In this document: piece after piece, positions 38,701-45,111 of the stretch | How the letters are laid out: the number at the start of each line of letters is the position of its first letter | Numbering within the stretch: the first letter of the stretch is position 1 | NCBI GenBank assembly: GCA_029259695.1 | Contig: JAJDEQ010000049.1 | Span: forward strand, 1 to 45,111 | Direction: 5' to 3' | DNA from: Planctomycetota bacterium | GTDB taxonomy: Bacteria; Planctomycetota; B15-G4 | Length of the DNA stretch: 45,111 bases | Program-made: the position numbers and the translations under genes | Notes under the pieces: generated by a model | The model's input: only the letters and a program-made list of their open reading frames with translations | The model's database searches: none | What the model was told of the DNA's origin: nothing

Positions 38701-39776
38701 TGACGTCGTCGCGGGCGGCCGTGCTGACCATGGCGGCCGTCCTGGGCTGTGCGTTCGGTGTGTCGGTCCAGGATCTTCGGGCGCAGGCGACTCCGCGCGA
38801 AGACGGCGCTGCGCCCGCCCGGGAGACCGGCCCCGAGGACGGCGCCGAGGACGGCTCCGACGAGCGCCGGGCCGAGCGTTGGTGGGAGCAGCGCGCGCCC
38901 GATCCCGAGGCGTTGCGCAGCGACCCCGACGCATTCGAGGAGTTGCTGGCCGAGCACGGCGTGCTGCTCGACCTGGAGGGCGGCACCGTCGCCGTGCGCG
39001 GCGCGACGCTCTACGACGTCGCCTCGCTCGAGCACCCGATCGAGTACTTCGTGGTCACCGAGCGGGGCAAGACGTACGAGGCGGTCTTCATGATCAAGGC
39101 GCTGCCGTCGGTGATCGACGCGTGCCTGCGCGCCACCGGACTGCAGCCCGGCAACCCCACGCTCAGCGAACTCAAGGACCCGCAGCCGTCCGACGAGGAG
39201 ATCATGTCGGGCCGCGTCTCGCCGTTCGAGGTCGTGCGGGCCACCGGCCCGTTGTTGACCGTCGACGTGGCCTGGACCGGCGACGACGGCCGCTCTCACC
39301 GCCGCAGCCTCGAGTCGCTGCTGCTCGACCTGCGCGACGACGAGCCGCTGGACGAGTTCGGCTGGATCTTCACCGGCAGCCGCCAGGGGAAGATGCGCCA
39401 GGGGCGCGACCTGGTCGACGCCTTCATGGCGGACGTGCACGGCAACGTGGTGGCCGTGTGGCTGGACGGCCTGGGCACCGACCTGCTGGAGCGCAACGAC
39501 CCCGGCGCCCTCGAGAACATCCCCTACACGATCAACCCCGAGACCATGCCGCCGCGCGGCACCCGGGTCACGCTGGTGCTCAAGCCCACCGGACGCCGGA
39601 TCGCCGGCTCGGAGGATGGCCACCCCGTGGACGTACCCGACACGCTGCACGCCACGTCGCGGGACCCTCCGCAGGGTGACCCCGACTCTCGGCAGGACGA
39701 CGAGGTGGGATCCGGGCCGGCCACGGGTGGCGTGGACGACCACGGCCCTGACCACGGCTCCGCGGACGGCGGCTGA
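38700..39776 (+). CDS. Exported YdjY-domain protein
   Basis: 358 residues with a signal peptide (AAVLTMAAVLGCAFGVSVQDLRAQA), then a Glu/Ala/Asp-rich stretch, and a YdjY-type domain from about residue 90: EHPIEYFVVTERGKTYEAVFMIKALPSVIDACLRATGLQPG, later FGWIFTGS and FMADVHGNVVAVWLDG. The C-terminus is disordered and Asp/Gly-rich. YdjY domains are common in exported planctomycete proteins; function is unknown. Its ATG shares a base with the clpC stop (TGATG), so it is likely translated by reinitiation after clpC, which is unexpected for an envelope protein. Confidence 0.75.
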
Positions 39777-39963
39777 TCCGGGCTCGCCGAGCGGGTACGG
39801 GAGCGGCTGCGTCGGGGAATACGCACTTGGGGGACTGGGCCGCACCGGGGCGAAAATGGTTCCATGTCCCGTTTCACCACCCCATGCGAAACACCGTGTT
39901 CGCGGGACGTGCCGGGCGTCACCACGCCCGTCCGCGCCGCCCGGGAGCACCTGAGAGAGAGTC

Positions 39964-40578
39964 ATGCAGGTCGCCGAGCTCATGTCCCACAACGTCACCA
40001 CCTGTCGCGCCGAGGATTCGCTGCGAGATGCCGCCGCCCTGATGTGGCAGCAGGATTGCGGGTGCGTCCCCGTCGTCGACGATCAACAGCAACTGGTGGG
40101 CATGCTCACCGACCGCGACGCGTGCATGGGCGCGCTCAGCCGCGGCCTGTCGTTGCACGACATCCGCGTGGGCCAGGTCATGTCGGTGGACAAGCACGCC
40201 GTTCGGGCAGGCGATGATCTGCAGGCGGCGCTCGACGTCATGCGCGAGCAGCGCGTGCGCCGCGTGCCGGTGCTGGACGCCGAGGAGCGCATCGTGGGCC
40301 TGCTGTCGCTCGCCGACATCGCGCGCGAGGGCCTGGCTCAGAGCACCGACGCGAAGAAGCGTCGCTGGGGCATGGACCTGCTCGACACCCTGGGCAACAT
40401 CTCGCTGCCCGAGGAGCTCAGCCCCGAGACGCTCGCGCCCCGCGTCGTGGCCAGGAAGGCTGCGCCCAAGTCTCGCAGTCCGCGCGCCAAGGCCAGCCCC
40501 AAGCGGGTCGTGGCCAAGAAGACCACGGCCAAGAAGACCGGCGCCGCGAAGGGCAAGAAGAAGAGCAGCGCCCGCTGA
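39964..40578 (+). CDS. CBS-pair protein with histone-H1-like basic tail
   Basis: 204 residues. Two CBS motifs cover residues 1-125: VAELMSHNVTTCRAEDSLRDAAALM and VGMLTDRDACMGAL, then VGQVMSVDKHAVRAGDDLQAALDVM and IVGLLSLADIAREGL. Such pairs bind adenine nucleotides. From about residue 158 the protein is Lys/Ala/Ser/Pro-rich (KRVVAKKTTAKKTGAAKGKKK), like the tails of bacterial histone-H1-like proteins, and probably binds DNA or RNA non-specifically. A purine-rich GAGAGAG lies upstream of ATG. It has 185 bp of upstream gap and is convergent with the M24 peptidase gene. Confidence 0.85.
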   Translation: MQVAELMSHNVTTCRAEDSLRDAAALMWQQDCGCVPVVDDQQQLVGMLTDRDACMGALSRGLSLHDIRVGQVMSVDKHAVRAGDDLQAALDVMREQRVRRVPVLDAEERIVGLLSLADIAREGLAQSTDAKKRRWGMDLLDTLGNISLPEELSPETLAPRVVARKAAPKSRSPRAKASPKRVVAKKTTAKKTGAAKGKKKSSAR

Positions 40579-40582
40579 CGCG

Positions 40583-42004
40583 TCACTCGATCAGCAACAG
40601 CTCGGTCTGCCGGCCGTCGAGGTAGCGCACCTGTTCGCCGTCGAACAGCGCGTCCTCCTCGAGCATGATCTGCACGTCGGTGTTCCACTCGGCCACGGGC
40701 ACGGTCACGCCCAGTTCGATCGCGTAGCACGTCGACGGGTACAGCGGGTAGTCGCCGCGACCGGGCACGCCGCCCTGCTGGTCCCACAACCCGATCGTGG
40801 GGCCGGCCCCGTGGCCGTGAAAGCCCAGCGGGTGGGTGTAGATCTTGCCGCGGACACCGTCGAGCTGCGCCTGCTCCAGGGCCCCGGCCAGGATCTCGTT
40901 GCCGGTGCGCCCGGTGACGAAGTTCGCGGCGAAGATGTCCTGCATGCGGTTGCCCTCGCCCAGGGCCCGCTGCAGGCCGCCGGGCGCTTCGGTCTCGCCC
41001 ATGCGCAGCACGTAGGCGTGTTGCTGCGTGTCGGTGTTCAAGCCGAGGTAGGTGATGCCGAGGTCGACGTGCACGAGGTCGCCGCGGCGCACGCGGGTCG
41101 GCCCCGGGTCCTTGGCGAAGGTGCCGGTGTGCTGCAGGCCGTCCGCGCGCTGCACCGACACGGAGGGGTGGAACCAGGTGGTGAGCCCCAGTGAGCGGAT
41201 GCGATCGCGGAACCACCACTCCACGCCGTCGGTCGTGGTCACGCCGGGCTGGATCACGCGGCTGCTCAGGCCCTCCGCGATGATCAGGTGCGCGATGCGC
41301 ACCAGCGTGGGGTAGACGTCGAGCTCCTCGGGCGTGCGTGTCTCCAACCAGCCGATGGCCAGGCGTTCGCCGGACACGATGCGCTCGCGCTTCTTCTTCG
41401 GCACGGCTTCGCGCAGCGACTCGTACTCGCTGTGACTCAGTCCGTCCGCCAGGGCGAAGTCGCCCGAGGTCGACAGGGCGATGCGTTGCATCTTGCGGTC
41501 GAGCAGCAGCTTGTGCAGACGCAGCCACTGATCTGGCTGGCGCTCGGGATCCCAGACGCCCTCGAAGAACTCACCGATGTCGTAGCGCGAGATCGCCAAC
41601 CGCTCGACGCCCCGTTCGGGTCCGTGGTCGTGGAACATCAGGATCGTGCGGCGCCGCGCCGCGAGCCAGGTCGCGGGCAACATCGTCTTCACCACCGGAT
41701 CCTCGTTGTACTCGCGCGCCACGAGGATCCACATGTCGATGCCCTCCCGCCGCATGAGCTCGGGCACCAGGTTGTCGAGCCGCAGGCGCAGCCAGGCGTC
41801 CTGGATCTCGGCCCGCTCACGCATGCCCAGGATGGCGGGCATGCCGGCATCCTCATCGACCGCCGCACGGGCCGGCGCACGGAGTGGCGCCGGTGCACGG
41901 AGTGGCGCAGCAGCCGGCGCACGGAGCGGCGCGGGTGGTTCGGCGGGAGTGCCGGCGAGGGCGAGGGCGACGGATGCGAGCGTGATGACGAGCGGGGCGG
42001 GCAT
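40583..42004 (-). CDS. Exported M24-family metallopeptidase (Xaa-Pro aminopeptidase-like)
   Basis: 473 residues from ATG 42004, which has GGAGAAG a few bases upstream and begins a signal peptide (MPAPLVITLASVALALAGTP). An A-P-L-R-A-P repeat follows. The N-terminal creatinase-like domain contains MWILVAREYNEDPVVKTMLP. The pita-bread catalytic domain has the metal ligands: Asp in GDLVHVDLGITYLGLNTD (two Asp), His in HPLGFHGHGAG, Glu in YAIELGVTVP and Glu in QIMLEEDALF. Predicted to cleave N-terminal residues next to proline, outside the cytoplasm. The frame is open upstream to 42136 but lacks homology there. Confidence 0.85.
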   Translation of the reverse strand: MPAPLVITLASVALALAGTPAEPPAPLRAPAAAPLRAPAPLRAPARAAVDEDAGMPAILGMRERAEIQDAWLRLRLDNLVPELMRREGIDMWILVAREYNEDPVVKTMLPATWLAARRRTILMFHDHGPERGVERLAISRYDIGEFFEGVWDPERQPDQWLRLHKLLLDRKMQRIALSTSGDFALADGLSHSEYESLREAVPKKKRERIVSGERLAIGWLETRTPEELDVYPTLVRIAHLIIAEGLSSRVIQPGVTTTDGVEWWFRDRIRSLGLTTWFHPSVSVQRADGLQHTGTFAKDPGPTRVRRGDLVHVDLGITYLGLNTDTQQHAYVLRMGETEAPGGLQRALGEGNRMQDIFAANFVTGRTGNEILAGALEQAQLDGVRGKIYTHPLGFHGHGAGPTIGLWDQQGGVPGRGDYPLYPSTCYAIELGVTVPVAEWNTDVQIMLEEDALFDGEQVRYLDGRQTELLLIE

Positions 42005-42110
42005 GGACTTCTCCGTGCGGTGCGTGCGCGCAATCATGCCGGGCCGGGCCGCCGGTGGGGAACCCCCTCGCCCTTGACAAGCTGCTTCCAGCCGACGAGC
42101 TTGCCGCGAC

Positions 42111-43046
42111 GTGGCCACTGACGACGAGCAGATCACGGTCTACCTCGCGCCCAAGGGGCGTGTCGACGAGCTGCAGCGCGAGCTGGGCACGGTGGAGCGC
42201 GTCGTGGATCGACTGGTGTTCGCCCCCGGTCCGCCGCGCGAGGCGATCTGGGCCCAGAACACCTGGCTGGAGACGCGGCGGCTGGAGATCGCGTCGATCG
42301 GCGACGCCGCGCGCCGGCTGCGAGAGCTGGGACCGTTGTGGGCGCTGTGGTCGGTGGCCTGTCACCGGCGCGCCGCGCTCGTGCAGGACAAGCTGCCCGC
42401 CGTGCGCGCGCGACCCTTCGCATTCGGAAGCCCGCTGCCCGGCGCACCGATGGGAGCCTGGACGCTGCTCGATGAACACACGCTGGTGGCGTCGCCCCGC
42501 TGCAGCAGTCCGTTCCCCCACGGCGAGCTGCACTTCGCCGAGGACCACGTGACGCCGCCCAACCGCGCCTACCTCAAGCTGTGGGACGCTTTCACCCGCA
42601 TCGGCTGCCGGCCCGCCCCCGGCGAGCTGTGTCTGGAACTGGGCGCCAGCCCCGGGGGTTGGACCTGGGTCCTGGCCCAGCTCGGCGCCCGGGTGGTGGC
42701 CGTGGACAAGGCGCCGCTCGACGCGGCCATCGCCGAACACCCGAACGTGTGCGTCGTGCGGGACAGCGCGTTCGCTCTCGACCCGCACGCGTTCGTCGCC
42801 GAGCACGGGCCGGTGGACTGGTTGCTGTGTGACGTCGTCTGCTACCCCCAGCGCGCGCTGGAGCTGATGCGCCGCTGGCTGCTCGCCGGCGCCGCCCGCA
42901 ACCTGCTGTGCACGCTGAAGTTCCAGGGCGCCACCGACCACCAGGCGATCGCGGACTGCGCCGCCGTCCCCGGCTCGCGCCTGCTGCACCTGTTCCACAA
43001 CAAGCACGAGCTGACCTGGATCCACCTCGATGGCAGCAGCAGCTGA
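42111..43046 (+). CDS. RlmM-like 2'-O-ribose RNA methyltransferase
   Basis: 311 residues. A THUMP-like N-terminal part leads to a Rossmann FtsJ/RrmJ-type methyltransferase with SAM loop LCLELGASPGGWTWVLAQLG and VVAVDKAPLD. The K-D-K-E catalytic tetrad can be placed: Lys in NRAYLKLWDAF, Asp in DWLLCDVVCYP, Lys in LLCTLKFQG, Glu in NKHELTWIHL. The architecture matches RlmM (2'-O-methyl C2498 of 23S rRNA), though it is shorter than the E. coli protein. GTG start, divergent from the M24 gene with 106 bp between. Confidence 0.85.
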   Translation: MATDDEQITVYLAPKGRVDELQRELGTVERVVDRLVFAPGPPREAIWAQNTWLETRRLEIASIGDAARRLRELGPLWALWSVACHRRAALVQDKLPAVRARPFAFGSPLPGAPMGAWTLLDEHTLVASPRCSSPFPHGELHFAEDHVTPPNRAYLKLWDAFTRIGCRPAPGELCLELGASPGGWTWVLAQLGARVVAVDKAPLDAAIAEHPNVCVVRDSAFALDPHAFVAEHGPVDWLLCDVVCYPQRALELMRRWLLAGAARNLLCTLKFQGATDHQAIADCAAVPGSRLLHLFHNKHELTWIHLDGSSS

Positions 43047-43274
43047 GGCGTGAGCCCGCCCTTCGAGACGATCCCGACGGATCGATGGACAAGATTCCGG
43101 CCCTGCGGCCATCATGAGTCGCCCGGTTCCCGTAGCGAACCGCCCCGAGGCCCCGGCCCGGCCGCGTCCCATGTCCCGGGACTTCAGCGCCCGAACCAGG
43201 ACCGACCCGCAATCCCAGGACCCGGCGGCCTGCCCTCGGCGGTCGCCGCCCACTCTCTCCGGAGACACACCGCC

Positions 43275-44483
43275 ATGCTCGTCACCATCACCGCCGCGCT
43301 GCTCGTCGCCCTTGCGCCCCTCGCCGAAGACGACGACCTCGGCCAGGTCGTGGAGTCCATGGTCAGCGCCATCGAGCAGCTCGACCAGGGCAGCTACAGC
43401 GTGGAGAACAAGGCCACCGGTTCGATCGCCGCGTTCATGCCGCGCACGGAGGCCACCGTGTACTTCAAGCGCGCGGAGGCCGGCGGCTTCCTGGGCGGCC
43501 CGACGGTGGCCCACGGCAAGGCGCACCAGGGCGGAGAGGAGCACGCCGTCGCGCTGTACTACGACGGCACGGAGCTGCAGATGTACTCGGCCGCCGAGCA
43601 GAGGGTGGTGCACTCCAGCGCCCTCGACCACATGCCCATGATGATGCAGATGAGCGGCCCGCCGCTGGTCGTCATGGAACTGCACGACGGCACGACGATG
43701 CGCATGATCACCGAGAGCTTGAAGACGCGCCTGGGCCCGGACGAGCAGGTGGGCACGGTCGATTGCTGGACCGTCGTCTTCGACGAGGACGACGACCCGG
43801 ACGAGGTGGCCTTCACCATGCAGGTGGCCAAGAGCGATCACCTTCCGCGGCGCATCGTGTACTCGGTGCAGGCGCCCGGCATGGGCGGCGAGAGCGACGA
43901 ACCCAACGCGCTCGTGCGCACGATCGAGTACGGGGAGCTGAACGGCGCGATCGATCCCGGCGTGTTCGCGTTGCGGGCCCCGGAGGACGTCGCCCGCGAG
44001 GAGTGGGAGCTGCCGGCCTTCATGCGCACCGCCGCCGAGGGCGGCAACGTGGGCAAGGAGTTCCCCGACTTCGAACTCACCGACCTGGCCGGCAACACGC
44101 ACACGCGGGAGTCACTGCGCGGCAAGGTGCTCGTGCTCGACTTCTGGGCCACCTGGTGCAAGCCGTGCCTGATGGCGATGCCGTCGGTGCAGGCCCTGCA
44201 CGAGGGGCTCGGTCAGCGTGACGACGTGGTCGTGCTGGGCATGAACGTGTTCGAGCAGGGCGGCAACCCCGCCGCTGTCGTGGACGAGAAGGGCCTGACC
44301 TACCCCAACCTGATCGGCGCCGACGCGGTGGCGCAGGCCCTCGGCTACCAGTCGATCCCGCAGATCGTCGTGGTCGGCACGGACGGCAAGATCCTCAGGG
44401 AGTTCGGCGGCTTCAGCCCCGACCACGCCACCGAGATCGAGCACGCCGTGCGCCTGCTGCTGGGCATCGGCGACGGCGAGTAG
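43275..44483 (+). CDS. Exported TlpA/ResA-like thioredoxin-domain protein
   Basis: 402 residues with an N-terminal signal (MLVTITAALLVALAPLA). Residues about 20-245 resemble the beta-rich LolA/DUF2092-like fold (SVENKATGSIAAFMPRTEATVYFKR; QMYSAAEQRVV; LPRRIVYSVQAPGM). The C-terminal thioredoxin-like domain begins VGKEFPDFELTDLAGNTH and has the active site FWATWCKPCLMAMP, then SIPQIVVVGTDGKILREF with the cis-proline. W-C-x-P-C in an exported protein suggests disulfide reduction or cytochrome/envelope maturation. The start is ATG 43275; the 228 bp upstream hold nothing recognisable. Confidence 0.82.
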   Translation: MLVTITAALLVALAPLAEDDDLGQVVESMVSAIEQLDQGSYSVENKATGSIAAFMPRTEATVYFKRAEAGGFLGGPTVAHGKAHQGGEEHAVALYYDGTELQMYSAAEQRVVHSSALDHMPMMMQMSGPPLVVMELHDGTTMRMITESLKTRLGPDEQVGTVDCWTVVFDEDDDPDEVAFTMQVAKSDHLPRRIVYSVQAPGMGGESDEPNALVRTIEYGELNGAIDPGVFALRAPEDVAREEWELPAFMRTAAEGGNVGKEFPDFELTDLAGNTHTRESLRGKVLVLDFWATWCKPCLMAMPSVQALHEGLGQRDDVVVLGMNVFEQGGNPAAVVDEKGLTYPNLIGADAVAQALGYQSIPQIVVVGTDGKILREFGGFSPDHATEIEHAVRLLLGIGDGE

Positions 44484-44487
44484 GCGC

Positions 44488-45111
44488 TCAGTCGGCGGGC
44501 AGCTCGTAGGCCGCGTCTACCGGGCGCAGCGGACGGTTGAGCCACAGCGGGCGGCGCAGTCCGCCGGGCGTCGCGGGCTTGGCCAGTTGCAGCCACTCGG
44601 CGTACACGTCGCGCGACTTCTTGGTGTCGACGAACACGTCCCCGTAGCGGTCGCCATCGCGGGCCGCCTCGACGCGCACCTTCTGGTGCCAGCAGTGCAT
44701 GCCGCTGGCAGGATCCGGCTGCACGGGGAAGGTGAGGTTCTGGTTCACGCCGGTCTCGTGCCACCAGATGCGGCCGGTGTCCGGGTCTTCGCTGTCGAAG
44801 GCGCCCACCGATTCGGTGTTGCGGAACAGGAAGGTGCCGTCGCCCCGGGTGACGTCCACCAGCGACGTGGCCAGGCGCTGCCCGCCGATCTCGCGGTGCA
44901 GGCGCCAGCGCCCCACGTGGTGGCTGCACGCCACGACGCCGGGGTGGATGCCCTCGGTGACCCACACGCGCACCACGAAGTAGCCGATGGCCGTGTTCAC
45001 CCGGGCCAGGCCGCCGTTCTCCAGACCCAGCGCCGCGGCGTCGTCCGGGTGCACCCACAGCGGGTTGGTGTGGGAGATCTCCTGCAGCCACTTGGCGTTG
45101 GCCGAGCGGGT
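44488..45111 (-). CDS. Molybdopterin oxidoreductase, C-terminal fragment (runs off the edge)
   Basis: 208 residues visible, open at the right edge. The stretch begins TRSANAKWLQEISHTNPLWVHPDDAAALGLENGGLARVNT, the classic molybdopterin-dinucleotide-binding domain near the C-terminus of DMSO-reductase-family enzymes. GIHPGVVACSHHVGRW continues the domain. The remaining roughly 120 residues (FLFRNTESVGAF, MHCWHQKVRVEAARDGD) are not a standard motif to me. The substrate (formate, nitrate, arsenate, polysulfide or other) cannot be told because the catalytic N-terminal part is missing. It is convergent with the TlpA-like gene, 4 bp apart. Confidence 0.85.
   Translation of the reverse strand, partial: TRSANAKWLQEISHTNPLWVHPDDAAALGLENGGLARVNTAIGYFVVRVWVTEGIHPGVVACSHHVGRWRLHREIGGQRLATSLVDVTRGDGTFLFRNTESVGAFDSEDPDTGRIWWHETGVNQNLTFPVQPDPASGMHCWHQKVRVEAARDGDRYGDVFVDTKKSRDVYAEWLQLAKPATPGGLRRPLWLNRPLRPVDAAYELPAD

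Noticed and set aside
39808..39825. TGCGT...ACGCA hairpin after the YdjY gene as a terminator
   Set aside because: The stem is only five base pairs with an 8-nt loop and no U-tract; too weak to call.

Overview
The window is a very G+C-rich (roughly 70% by eye, not computed), densely coding bacterial chromosome segment of housekeeping and envelope genes. It shows no insertion sequences, phage genes, CRISPR array or rRNA. Several features point to Planctomycetota or a close relative: a GyrA breakage region of the type [12 protein letters not shown], a YdjY-domain protein, an McsA-McsB-ClpC set without CtsR, an enlarged signal peptidase I, many ECF-type sigma/anti-sigma pairs, and frequent 4-bp GTGA/ATGA gene overlaps. 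The phylum is inferred from these features; no phylogeny was run.

Layout. 1-5.2 kb (+): scpA, whose tail is a 15-bp tandem repeat, thioredoxin, fmt-rsmB (overlapping) and a sugar-phosphate-isomerase-like TIM barrel. 5.2-7.7 kb (-): an isopropylmalate/homocitrate-synthase-like enzyme and an orphan protein. 7.9-16.5 kb (+): mgtE, an enlarged lepB, a sigma/anti-sigma/secreted-helical-protein cassette, dapF, and a large membrane protein with a spermidine-synthase-like soluble half. 16.5-18.2 kb (-): a second sigma factor and a zinc-finger-like partner. 18.4-27.1 kb (+): gyrA, ribBA, a third sigma/anti-sigma/sensor cassette, a GspL-like (PilM-PilN fused) protein with a PilO-like partner, and a hypothetical protein ending in a 21-bp repeat. 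27.1-31.4 kb (-): carB and nnrD. 31.5-40.6 kb (+): a bifunctional-nuclease-family protein, tRNA-Ser(UGA), tRNA-Ser(GCU), a PEGA lipoprotein coupled to murD, mcsA-mcsB-clpC, a YdjY-domain protein, and a CBS-pair protein with a histone-H1-like tail. 40.6-45.1 kb: an M24 peptidase (-), an RlmM-like methyltransferase (+), a TlpA-like thioredoxin protein (+), and the C-terminal end of a molybdopterin oxidoreductase (-) that runs off the right edge.

How the genes work together. Most are core functions: translation initiation and rRNA modification, chromosome segregation and supercoiling, riboflavin, pyrimidine/arginine and lysine/peptidoglycan precursors. Two themes stand out. One is envelope signalling: three sigma/anti-sigma modules, two of which carry a third gene for a secreted helical protein, an arrangement like the CnrH-CnrY-CnrX metal-sensing systems. 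The other is protein quality control through arginine phosphorylation (mcsA-mcsB-clpC), preceded by a possible proline-rich leader peptide and coupled to an exported YdjY-domain protein.

No stretch longer than about 260 bases lacks a gene. The longer gaps (18155-18408, 43047-43274, 10535-10740, 39777-39963) hold at most promoter-like elements or weak hairpins.
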